21,953 bases of DNA, taken from assembly GCA_046758865.1 (NCBI GenBank), contig JBHIBD010000034.1, positions 1-21,953 on the forward strand, written 5' to 3'. Source of the DNA: JBHIBD01 sp046758865 (lineage in GTDB: Bacteria > Planctomycetota > Brocadiia > Brocadiales > Bathyanammoxibiaceae). A model generated the notes under the pieces. It was not told the origin of the DNA and did not search any database. It worked only from the letters and a program-made list of their open reading frames with translations. Position numbers and translations under genes: made by a program. Shown piece by piece: positions 1 to 8,002 of this stretch. Position 1 is the stretch's first letter; every line of letters starts with the position of its first letter.

Positions 1-2446
1 CTTCCTGCTCAGGCACCTCTGGAAGCTTCTGTTCTGTTATCCGAGCCAGGGAGGCCAGGCGGTCGCCTTCGTCCAGGGATATAACCCTCACCCCCTGTGT
101 GCCCCGGCCTATTGTGGATATAGAGCCGGCGTCGGTGCGTACTATTTTGCCTCCTGCCGTGAGAAGCATAAGCTCGTCCTCGTCCCGCACCCCTGCCAGG
201 GCCACTACCTTTCCATTTCGCTCGGTAATTTTTACATTCACGACGCCCTGGCCGCCTCTGCCATGAGTGGAGTACTCGCTGAAGGCCGTGCGCTTGCCGA
301 AACCCCTCTCACAGACCGTTAACAACGTTGCCCCTTCCCTAACAACTACCAGGCCTTTCACCCTGTCTTTCTCCTTAAGGCGAATCCCCCTTACACCAGC
401 GGCAGCCCTGCCCATGGGCCTTACCTCCTTCTCGTGAAATCTCATGGCCTTACCGTTCTCCGTCCCGATAATCAGTTCTTCGTTGCCGGTGGTCAGGCGT
501 ACGCTCACCAGCTTGTCACCCTCTTTCAGCTTTACGGCAATAATCCCTCCCCGCTTCGGGTTACTGAAGTCGGCTAAGGGTGTCTTCTTTATGGTTCCCC
601 TTTCTGTAACCATAACCAGGTGGCGGTCGTCAAACTGCCTTACGGGGAACATAGAGGTTGTGCCCTCGCCTTCCCTAATCCCCAAGAGATTTATAATTGC
701 CCTGCCCCTGGCAAGACGGCTCTGCTGGGGGATGTCGTACACCTTCTGCCAGTAGACCCGGCCCTGGTCTGTGAAGAAGAGGAGATAATCGTGCGTGGAG
801 GCAATGAAGAGGTGCTCTACGAAATCCTCCTCCCTTATCTCACCTCCGCTTACACCCTTTCCGCCCCTGCTCTGTCGTCTGTATGCGGTGAGAGGCATCC
901 TCTTGATGTAACCCTGATGGGTCAAGAGCACGGCCATATTTTCCTCAGCGATAAGCTCCTCTTTTTTAAATTCCTCCACCGCGCCTACGACGTCGGTGCG
1001 CCGCGCATCGCCAAATTTCTCTTTTATCTCTTGAATCTCCTCGCGGATTATGTCCAGAACCTGTTCCTCCCTTGCCAGGATATCCCTGTAGCGCTTGATG
1101 TCCTTGCACAGCTGGTCGTACTCCTCCTCAAGCTTGGTGTGTTCCAGGGAGGTCAATCTCTGGAGCCGCATGTCCAATATGGCGCTCGCCTGCGCCTCCG
1201 AGAGTTCAAGCTTCTCAATAAGGGTGGCCTTTGCCGTGGCTGCATCCGCCGAGGCCTTTATAATACCAATTACCTCATCAATATTTTTGAGCCCCACCCT
1301 TAGACCCTCTACAATATGGGCCCTTTCCTCGGCCTTTCCCAAGAGGAAGCTGGTCCTTCGGCGGATTACCTCCGCACGGTAGTCCTTATAGGCGATGAGG
1401 AGGCTCTTAAGGTCCAGGGTCTGTGGTCTGCCGTTCACCAGCGCAATCATTATTATGCTGAAACTGTCCTGGAGTTGGGTGAGCTTATAAAGCTGGTTCA
1501 GGGCGACGCCTTCGTCCTCACCGCGTTTAAGCTCTATCACCAAACGACTTCCTTCTCTATCACTTTCGTTGCGGATGTCAGCCACACCCGTTATCTTTTC
1601 CTCCCTTACCAAATCAGCTATCCTCTCTATAACTCTGTCCCTATTAAGCTGGTATGGTATCTCCGTAACAACAATTCGTTTTCTCCCCCCCTTGGCCTCC
1701 TCGATATGCACCCTGGCCCTGACGGTGATGGTTCCCCGGCCAGTCTTGTAGCCTTGGACAATCCCCTTTGTGCCACAGATAACGCCCCCTGTAGGAAAGT
1801 CTGGTCCTTTGATGATGGTGAGGAGCTCATCAATGCTCACCCCTGGGTCATCAAGCACCCTCAGTATACCGTCGCATATCTCTCCTACGTTGTGAGGTGG
1901 AATGCTGGTTGCCATACCTACGGCGATGCCAGAGGACCCATTGCACAAAAGATTGGGGAACTTGGTGGGGAGCACGGTCGGCTCCTGCCTGGTACCATCG
2001 TAGTTGGGGACGAAATCCACCGTCTCCTTCTCCAGGTCCTCGAGCATGGCCATACTGGCCTCGGTGAGTCGCGCCTCCGTATACCGCATGGCAGCTGGCG
2101 GGTCACCGTCAATGGAGCCAAAATTACCCTGCCCCTCGATAAGAGGATACCTGAGATTAAAGTCCTGGGCCATCCGCACCAGTGTTGGATAAACCACCTG
2201 CTCGCCGTGGGGGTGGTAGTTACCCGTAGTGTCCCCGGCTATCTTGGCACACTTTCTGAACTTCGCCCTGGGGCGGAGACCAAGGTCGTTCATGGCCACC
2301 AGGATCCTCCTCTGCGAGGGTTTCAGTCCATCCCTCACATCGGGCAACGCCCGGCTCACTATGACGCTCATGGCGAACGTCAGATAGGAGGACTTCATCT
2401 CCTCCTCTATAAATAACTCTCTTATGTTCTCGCGCGCCTCTATCAT
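1..2446 (-). CDS. gyrA: DNA gyrase subunit A (3' end cut by window edge)
   Basis: Cleavage-religation subunit of the A2B2 type II topoisomerase that introduces negative supercoils using ATP hydrolysed by GyrB. I translated the minus strand and found an open frame from an ATG at 2446 to the window edge, about 815 codons. Visible are the winged-helix/tower core, the catalytic tyrosine Y122 in AAMRYTEAR, and the C-terminal beta-pinwheel with a GyrA box (QSRGGKG) and a later GRGTQGVRVISLDEGD repeat. Numbering matches E. coli through Y122. Given the usual family length, only a few residues should be missing. The start overlaps the gyrB stop (ATGA), so the two are translationally coupled. In the quinolone-determining region, residues 81-87 read GEQVVYP, so the positions equal to E. 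coli S83 and D87 are Q and P. Identification is secure; the exact C-terminus is not visible. Confidence 0.97.
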   Translation of the reverse strand, partial: MIEARENIRELFIEEEMKSSYLTFAMSVIVSRALPDVRDGLKPSQRRILVAMNDLGLRPRAKFRKCAKIAGDTTGNYHPHGEQVVYPTLVRMAQDFNLRYPLIEGQGNFGSIDGDPPAAMRYTEARLTEASMAMLEDLEKETVDFVPNYDGTRQEPTVLPTKFPNLLCNGSSGIAVGMATSIPPHNVGEICDGILRVLDDPGVSIDELLTIIKGPDFPTGGVICGTKGIVQGYKTGRGTITVRARVHIEEAKGGRKRIVVTEIPYQLNRDRVIERIADLVREEKITGVADIRNESDREGSRLVIELKRGEDEGVALNQLYKLTQLQDSFSIIMIALVNGRPQTLDLKSLLIAYKDYRAEVIRRRTSFLLGKAEERAHIVEGLRVGLKNIDEVIGIIKASADAATAKATLIEKLELSEAQASAILDMRLQRLTSLEHTKLEEEYDQLCKDIKRYRDILAREEQVLDIIREEIQEIKEKFGDARRTDVVGAVEEFKKEELIAEENMAVLLTHQGYIKRMPLTAYRRQSRGGKGVSGGEIREEDFVEHLFIASTHDYLLFFTDQGRVYWQKVYDIPQQSRLARGRAIINLLGIREGEGTTSMFPVRQFDDRHLVMVTERGTIKKTPLADFSNPKRGGIIAVKLKEGDKLVSVRLTTGNEELIIGTENGKAMRFHEKEVRPMGRAAAGVRGIRLKEKDRVKGLVVVREGATLLTVCERGFGKRTAFSEYSTHGRGGQGVVNVKITERNGKVVALAGVRDEDELMLLTAGGKIVRTDAGSISTIGRGTQGVRVISLDEGDRLASLARITEQKLPEVPEQE

Positions 2447-4863
2447 ATGTCTAGTTGCTTCACCTCAAGGGCGTACCGCTCGATGTATTCACGCCTTCTC
2501 TGTACATCCTTGCCTACCAGCACGGTAAATATCTGGTCTGCTTTGTACGCATCTTCTATTGTAACTTTGAGGAGTGTCCTGGTAGTGGGATTCATGGTTG
2601 TCTCTGCCAACTCTCCTGCGTTCATTTCTCCTAAACCCTTGTACCTTTGCACATCAAGCCCTTTCCTACCAAACTCCCTCACCTTAGACAGAATCTCGCT
2701 CAGCGAGTTGGCTGTTACCTCCGTTCCGTCGGAGAGTAACTTGAACCTGAGCCCCTCTTCTTCTCGCCTGCCAAAGTAATCCTCTACCGAGAACCCATTG
2801 GCCTCAAGGGCTGCAAGGAGTTTTGCCAGCTCCATGCTCTCGTGGAAAACCGTCACCTGCGGGGCACCTGTCTCTACCCCTTCCCGCAATACGTCCTCCC
2901 TCTCCAGTATCTCAACGTCCTTCCGCTGTCTCTGGAGCTCCCCAATGAAATCGTTGTACTCTTCATCACTGTAGAAGTACCTCTCCTCACCATCTAGGCT
3001 TACCATATACAGGGGAAGAGACAGGTTCTTTGGGCTCCTTTTCCCAAGGAACCCCTCCAACGTAATGCCCTTCTTCTCCAGGAGATGGGCCTGCTCCTCC
3101 ATTTTTACCAGAAGGCCCAGGAGCTGCTTGAGTTCCTGGTTACTCACCTCTTTACGGCCCTCTTTTACCATCTTTGTACCGTCTATACCGAGCTCCAGCA
3201 GGGCGTCGCTTAACTGTCTGTCGTCATACAGGTACTCCTGCTTCTTCTTGCGGGTTATCTTATATAGTGGTGGTTGTGCGATGTAGACATTCCCCTTCTC
3301 GATAAGGTCCTTCATCTGCCTGAAGAAGAAGGTCAGGAGTAAGGTACGTATATGTGCCCCATCTACGTCAGCGTCCGTCATTATGATTATCTTTCCGTAT
3401 CGCAGGTTTGTTGCATTGAAGTCATCAGAGCCAATTCCCGTGCCCAGGGCACTTATAAGGGTACAGATCTCCTCGTTTGAAAGCATCTTGTCTACCCTGG
3501 CCTTCTCTACGTTGAGGATAACTCCCTTAAGCGGTAGAATAGCCTGGAAGAACCTGTCCCTGCCCTGCTTGGCCGTACCTCCAGCAGATATCCCCTCTAC
3601 CACGAAGAGCTCACTAACGTCTACTTCCTTTGTAGTGCAGTCTGCCAGTTTACTGGGCAGATTGGCGCTACTTAAGGCTCCCTTCCTCCTGGAGAGGTCT
3701 CTGGCCTTCTTTGCTGCCTCCCTGGCACGAGTCGCCTCAACCGCCTTATTTATGATAGCCCGTGCGCTGACAGGATTCTCTTCGCAGTAGGTCCCCAGCC
3801 GGTCATTTACTATGCCCTCGACAATGCCCTGTATCTCTCTGTTCCCCAACTTTGTCTTTGTCTGCCCCTCAAACTGGGGCTCGGGCACCATGAGGCCGAC
3901 CACGGCTGTAAGCCCCTCCTGATAGTCCTCTCCTGTGGGTATCTTGCCCTCTTTTAGGAGCCCCTGGCTTTTTGCGTAATTATTGAACGTCCTAGTCAGT
4001 GCGCCTCGGAAGCCGCTGAGGTGTGTTCCCCCCTCAAGGGTATAGATATTGTTGACGAAAGAAAAGATGTTTTCAGTATAAGTATCGTTGTACTGGAAGG
4101 CTACCTCAACGATAACCTCCCCTTCCCTTTTCTCTATGTGCACGATGTCGTTGTGTATTACTTCCTTGCCTGAGTTCAGCTCCTCGATGAATGCCTTTAT
4201 TCCTCCCTCGTACTTGAAGGATTCGCTCTGCCCTGTTCGCTCGTCAGATATGTTTATCTCCAAGCCTTTGTTGAGAAATGAGAGCTCTCTCAGCCTCTTC
4301 ACAATGATATCGTACTTAAAGTCTGTGTCCTCAAATATCTCTGGGTCTGGCTTAAATATGACCTTCGTCCCCCGCCTTTTGGTAGCACCCCTTCTTTCGA
4401 CTGGGGTTGTGGGCTTGCCTTGCTCATACCGCTGAAAATATGCCTGGCCATCCCTTCGGACCTCGACCTCTAGCCATTCGCTTAGTGCATTAACCACTGA
4501 AACGCCGACTCCGTGAAGTCCTCCGGAGACCTTATATGTGCCATGCCCGAACTTCCCCCCTGCGTGGAGTGTGGTCATGACGACCTCTACTGCGGGTTTT
4601 TTCATCTCTACATGCTCGTCTACGGGTATTCCCCTGCCATCATCAACCACGGACATGCTACCGTCAGCGCTAATCTTAACAGTGATGTTGTGACAGAACC
4701 CCCCGACCGCCTCATCCACGCTGTTCATTATTACCTCTTCTGCTAGCTGGTGTAGGCCCCTCGTGGCCGTGTCTCCCACGTACATTGCGGGCCTCTTTCG
4801 GACGGCCTCTATGCCCCCCAAAACCTTGATAGCTGTGGCATCGTATCTTTCTACCTGCACCAT
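2443..4863 (-). CDS. gyrB: DNA gyrase subunit B
   Basis: ATPase subunit of gyrase, 806 aa, close to the long Gram-negative form. The N-terminal GHKL ATPase has the Mg-binding Asn in EEVIMNSVDEA, DDGRGIPV, and the lid GGLHGVGVSVVNAL. A transducer domain follows, then the TOPRIM domain with VEGISAGGTAKQGRDR near residue 422 and the metal-binding TDADVDGAHIRTLL. About 170 residues are inserted between the TOPRIM DxD and the C-terminal QRYKGLGEMN motif, as in E. coli GyrB. The usual EGDSAGG reads EGISAGG: Ile425 (codon ATA) stands where E. coli has Asp426. The gene starts 6 bp after the DUF721 stop and overlaps gyrA by 4 bp, so dnaN-dciA-gyrB-gyrA is probably one operon. Confidence 0.98.
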   Translation of the reverse strand: MVQVERYDATAIKVLGGIEAVRKRPAMYVGDTATRGLHQLAEEVIMNSVDEAVGGFCHNITVKISADGSMSVVDDGRGIPVDEHVEMKKPAVEVVMTTLHAGGKFGHGTYKVSGGLHGVGVSVVNALSEWLEVEVRRDGQAYFQRYEQGKPTTPVERRGATKRRGTKVIFKPDPEIFEDTDFKYDIIVKRLRELSFLNKGLEINISDERTGQSESFKYEGGIKAFIEELNSGKEVIHNDIVHIEKREGEVIVEVAFQYNDTYTENIFSFVNNIYTLEGGTHLSGFRGALTRTFNNYAKSQGLLKEGKIPTGEDYQEGLTAVVGLMVPEPQFEGQTKTKLGNREIQGIVEGIVNDRLGTYCEENPVSARAIINKAVEATRAREAAKKARDLSRRKGALSSANLPSKLADCTTKEVDVSELFVVEGISAGGTAKQGRDRFFQAILPLKGVILNVEKARVDKMLSNEEICTLISALGTGIGSDDFNATNLRYGKIIIMTDADVDGAHIRTLLLTFFFRQMKDLIEKGNVYIAQPPLYKITRKKKQEYLYDDRQLSDALLELGIDGTKMVKEGRKEVSNQELKQLLGLLVKMEEQAHLLEKKGITLEGFLGKRSPKNLSLPLYMVSLDGEERYFYSDEEYNDFIGELQRQRKDVEILEREDVLREGVETGAPQVTVFHESMELAKLLAALEANGFSVEDYFGRREEEGLRFKLLSDGTEVTANSLSEILSKVREFGRKGLDVQRYKGLGEMNAGELAETTMNPTTRTLLKVTIEDAYKADQIFTVLVGKDVQRRREYIERYALEVKQLDI

Positions 4864-4869
4864 ATCTAT

Positions 4870-5178
4870 TTAATCCTTTGCGAGCTTTAGTTTAATGTCG
4901 TCCACAAACATACCCCCAAGCTTTTCTCGCATCGCTGCTGTGACGTCTGCCTTGTTCATTCCTGTCAGCTCCTGGAGTAGCGCCGATGACTCAACCTCTA
5001 CATGAAGTTTTCCTCTCCTTAGTAGAATTACCTTCGTGTGGTTTGCTTTTTCCTTTCCTATTGCTTCCCGCCAGGCCTCCCAGACCCTTTGGCGCGTCCG
5101 CCTGCCCTGCGGCTTAAGCTTTGGGACTATACCCTCCAGAATCTCTGCTAGGGGCTTTAGCTTCCTTTGATGCATCAC
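4870..5178 (-). CDS. dciA: DUF721 / DciA-like helicase-loading protein
   Basis: 102-aa basic protein of the DUF721 family, whose characterised member DciA helps load the replicative helicase DnaB in bacteria lacking DnaC/DnaI-type loaders. The sequence has the family pattern: a basic stretch (KLKPQGRRTRQRVWEAWREAIG) followed by a KH-like core with HTKVILLRRGKLHVEVES and ALLQELTGMNK. It sits between dnaN and gyrB, the classic position for this family. The GTG start at 5178 overlaps the dnaN stop as GTGA; an ATG one codon later (5175) is equally possible. Family assignment is by motif and position; the loader role is inferred from the family. Confidence 0.85.
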   Translation of the reverse strand: MMHQRKLKPLAEILEGIVPKLKPQGRRTRQRVWEAWREAIGKEKANHTKVILLRRGKLHVEVESSALLQELTGMNKADVTAAMREKLGGMFVDDIKLKLAKD

Positions 5179-6278
5179 GCCTCCGACAGCCGTACTGGCA
5201 TTATCACGTATAGGTAGTCTTGGCCCACCCTGAGGGTAGCTGCTGTGTTTGGGTCTTTGAACATAAGCTTAACTGGGTCCTTCCCTACGGCCTTCAGGGC
5301 ATCCAGCAGGAAATCTGGATTAAAACCTACTTCCATCTCTCTTCCGTCGTAGCTGGCCTCAATCCCAATTTCCCCTTCTCCAACGTCTGGCGTCTCTGCA
5401 CACACAGACACCCTGTCCTTCTGCAGCTTTACCCTGACTAGGTGCCTCTCTTCTGTTGTCAGAAAGGCTGCCCGGCGCACGGCGGTGGCAAGCTCCTCTG
5501 CATTTAGTTCTAACCTTTCTCCGTCCTCCTTCGGTATAGCCTCCCTATAGTTGGGGTATTGCCCCTCAATGAGCTGGCTGCAGAGCGTTGCGTTCTCTGT
5601 TTTTGCAACCATGTGTGTTTCTTCTAGTTGAATCTTTACCGGGCCTTTCGTCTGTGCCGCTATTCTTGGAAGCTGCTGTATCCCCTTTGAAGGCACAATG
5701 CCGCTACATGAAACCCCGCCCTTATTGCTAACCTTTTCTCTTATGTATGCCATTCTTCTCCCATCTGTAGCTACCATTTCCGCTCGGCCTCCTTTTACGC
5801 TCAAGAGGACGCCCGTCAACGTGTGCCTCAATCGCTCGCTGGCGCATGCGAAGACTGTTTTCTTGACCATTTCCCCGAGTTTCTCTGAATCCATTTCGAA
5901 GTGTTTACCCTCCGTGAAACTTGGAATAGTCGGAAACTCCTCTACAGCGCACCCCAAAAGTCTAAAATTACACCCCCTTCCAGAGAGCCGGCAGGAGTTC
6001 CCCTGTACCTCTAACTGTATTTCTCCTCCCGGCCACTCTCTGAGGAGCCCCATCATTCTACTCCCTGGAAGCACAACTCTACCTGGTTCCACCACCTTTG
6101 TCGTCTCTATTAAGTACCTCATCCCCACCTCTAAGTCCGTGCCAGAAATCTCAAGCCTGTTCTCCATCGTTTCCAGTTTCACTGCTTGAAGAATAGGCTT
6201 TGTGGTTGAGGTAGCAATTATATTACCTACTAACTGTAACCCCTCGTGGAGGCTATTGCCAGAGCAGACCACCTTCAT
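5175..6278 (-). CDS. dnaN: DNA polymerase III beta sliding clamp
   Basis: 367-aa sliding clamp that tethers DNA polymerase III to DNA as a ring-shaped dimer. The normal length allows three clamp domains. Recognisable are the N-terminal domain with TTKPILQAVKLET and ISGTDLEVGMRYLI, the middle domain with LTGVLLSVKGGRAEMVATDGRRMAY, and the C-terminal hydrophobic-pocket signature YVIMPVRL at the extreme C-terminus, where partner clamp-binding motifs dock. The start ATG has a purine-rich AAAAGGA leader. It is separated from dnaA by 264 bp and overlaps the DUF721 gene downstream. recF, often next after dnaN, is not present. Confidence 0.97.
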   Translation of the reverse strand: MKVVCSGNSLHEGLQLVGNIIATSTTKPILQAVKLETMENRLEISGTDLEVGMRYLIETTKVVEPGRVVLPGSRMMGLLREWPGGEIQLEVQGNSCRLSGRGCNFRLLGCAVEEFPTIPSFTEGKHFEMDSEKLGEMVKKTVFACASERLRHTLTGVLLSVKGGRAEMVATDGRRMAYIREKVSNKGGVSCSGIVPSKGIQQLPRIAAQTKGPVKIQLEETHMVAKTENATLCSQLIEGQYPNYREAIPKEDGERLELNAEELATAVRRAAFLTTEERHLVRVKLQKDRVSVCAETPDVGEGEIGIEASYDGREMEVGFNPDFLLDALKAVGKDPVKLMFKDPNTAATLRVGQDYLYVIMPVRLSEA

Positions 6279-6542
6279 TTTTGTATCCTTTTTTTTGAGT
6301 TGTTCTATTTATAGGTTTTATGTCTTCTTCCTCTTCTTCAGGACTGTCAGTTTGTTGACAACTAGGGAGCGACTCTCGCAACCCTTGGGGACAAAACACA
6401 TTATAGCACAATAGCGGTGTTCGCAAAACGTAAATATCCCCCGAAAGGGGGGTGCGAAAGGGTAGTATGTTTGGAGAAAATTGGCAAGTGGCAAACCCGG
6501 GACCGACGGAAAGGCTACGGAAAGTGACAAGTTACCCAAAAG
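6279..6542. other. dnaA-dnaN intergenic region, candidate oriC
   Basis: This 264-bp gap contains no gene and lies where many bacteria keep their origin. Support for an origin is weak. One DnaA-box-like 9-mer, TTATCCACC (8 of 9 to the E. coli consensus TTATCCACA), sits at 6543-6551 across the dnaA stop, with a degenerate TTACCCAAA just before it at 6532-6540. There is an inverted repeat TGTCA/TGACA at 6345-6349 and 6356-6360 and an AT-rich stretch next to the dnaN start. I saw no cluster of boxes. The region must also carry the dnaN promoter, but no convincing -35/-10 pair was found on the minus strand. Confidence 0.35.
6438..6452 (-). terminator. GC hairpin downstream of dnaA, possible weak terminator
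   Basis: A run of five C, the four-base loop GAAA and a run of six G form a compact stem about 90 bp past the dnaA stop. On the minus strand it is followed by ATATTTACGTTTT, not a clean T tract, so it may only partly terminate dnaA transcripts. Confidence 0.35.
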
Positions 6543-7853
6543 TTATCCACCCCCTTCCTGCAGGTTTCTTTCTATTTCGTCCACAAGCAGGGCAAAGCTC
6601 TTATCTTTCGACTTAGCGGTTCTGACCCTTTCTTCGGCGTGGATTACGGTGCTGTGGTCCCTTCCCCCAATGTAGCCGCCTATCTCCTGTAGAGAGTGTT
6701 TTGTAAGTCTGCGAGACAAATACATTGCGACCTGCCGGGCAGTAGCAAGAGATCGGGTGCGTCTCCTAGACTGAAGTTGCGAGAGCGAGAGGCTGAAGGA
6801 AGAGGCAACCGCTGCGAGTATTTTTTCTATGCTGACAGGAGCAACTTCTTCGGAGGTCAGCTCTTTGACTACCCGCCGAGCGAAATCTACGGCCGAAGAG
6901 GAACGCTCAAGCGAGGTGTAACGAGAGAACCTGATAATGGCGCCTTCTATTTCCCTAACGTTGCAGGTAATGCCCTCGGCGAATACCATGGTTACATCTG
7001 GTGGGAGTTGAATGTTTAAAAGCAGGGTTTTTTTCTCTATGATAGCGATACGGGTCTCTAGGTCAGGAGGGTCTATTTTGGCCGAGAGCCCCCATTTGAA
7101 CCTTGAGACCAATCTCTCTTCAATAGCAGGTATATCTTCGGGAGAGCAAACGCTTGAAAGAACAATCTGCTTTTGAGAGTTATACAGGGCATTAAACGTA
7201 TGGAAGAACTCCTCCCTAGAGCGCTGAGAACGGGAGAGAAAGTGAATATCGTCGATTACCAACACATCCACGTCCCGGTAGGTGCTACGGAAGCTTTCCC
7301 ACCGCCCATTTCTCACCGTGGCGATAAAGTGGTTCATGAAACTTTCGCATGGCAGATATAAAATCCTCAGGTTCGGGTCATCATCAAGGAGAGAAAGGCA
7401 GATAGCATGGAGGAGATGCGTTTTACCAAGACCGACGCCACCATGCAGAAACAGGGGGTTGTAGGCCCGTCCGGCGGATTTTGCTATAGCTACGGCTGCG
7501 GCGTGGGCAAGCCTATTTGAAGGGCCGACGACAAAATTATCAAACGAGTAGTTCCTGTTGAGGTAGTTGTAAGACTCCATCCCCAACGAGCCCGGGACAT
7601 CCCTTTCTGCGGTAAACCGTATATCTCTTATGTCCTTGGACACAGAAGACAAGACCTCTTCAAGGAGGCCCTTATAGCTCTTTGTGAGCCACTCCTTGTG
7701 GTACTCAGTGGGCACCCGAAGCTCTATATCTCTCTCCCCCTCGCGTGCGACGGGCTGGATATGTGCAAACCAGGTCTGAAACTGCTGAGGGGTTACCCGC
7801 CCCTTAAGCTCATCAAGCACTTTTGGCCACAGCTTGCATATTTCTTTGGCCAT
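6543..7853 (-). CDS. dnaA: Chromosomal replication initiator DnaA
   Basis: 436-aa AAA+ initiator that binds DnaA boxes at oriC and opens the duplex. Domain I (about 1-75) contains the QQFQTWFAHIQPV pattern. A short domain II follows, then the AAA+ domain opening with YSFDNFVVGPSNRLAHAA. Walker A is GGVGLGKT (138-145), Walker B is VLVIDD (197-202), and the arginine-finger region is ERLVSRFKWG. The C-terminal DNA-binding domain carries the family signature GGRDHSTVIHA. A stop lies in frame just upstream of the ATG, so this start is the only Met option, although the AAGGAG upstream is 16 bases away and unusually distant. It is transcribed away from glnD, with 149 bp between them. Confidence 0.98.
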   Translation of the reverse strand: MAKEICKLWPKVLDELKGRVTPQQFQTWFAHIQPVAREGERDIELRVPTEYHKEWLTKSYKGLLEEVLSSVSKDIRDIRFTAERDVPGSLGMESYNYLNRNYSFDNFVVGPSNRLAHAAAVAIAKSAGRAYNPLFLHGGVGLGKTHLLHAICLSLLDDDPNLRILYLPCESFMNHFIATVRNGRWESFRSTYRDVDVLVIDDIHFLSRSQRSREEFFHTFNALYNSQKQIVLSSVCSPEDIPAIEERLVSRFKWGLSAKIDPPDLETRIAIIEKKTLLLNIQLPPDVTMVFAEGITCNVREIEGAIIRFSRYTSLERSSSAVDFARRVVKELTSEEVAPVSIEKILAAVASSFSLSLSQLQSRRRTRSLATARQVAMYLSRRLTKHSLQEIGGYIGGRDHSTVIHAEERVRTAKSKDKSFALLVDEIERNLQEGGG

Positions 7854-8002
7854 AGCAGTACGCTACGTTCTCCTTAAACAGGCATGGAGGGGAGCCAACT
7901 TACAACCAAATGAATCTGCTCGATGGCAAGGCCGTTGGCCTCGACGCCCTCGCAGGTGTATCTAAGTAGTAACACCCAGGTTCTCTCTTGCAAAACGGGA
8001 CA
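7854..8002. other. glnD-dnaA intergenic region
   Basis: 149 bp that should hold the dnaA promoter unless dnaA is read from upstream. I found no convincing sigma-70 promoter or DnaA-box cluster. A small inverted repeat GGTGT/ACACC lies at 7955-7959 and 7972-7976. The glnD frame stays open for about 44 codons past its TGA, which is probably chance. Confidence 0.4.

Noticed and set aside
620..2416. Long plus-strand open frames (620-1303 and 1316-2416)
   Set aside because: They are antisense to gyrA, whose minus-strand translation gives an uninterrupted, clearly recognisable protein with catalytic Tyr and C-terminal repeats.
7857..8002. Open extension of the glnD frame beyond its TGA (about 44 codons)
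   Set aside because: GlnD is full length with both ACT domains; the extension has no recognisable motif and no readthrough signal.
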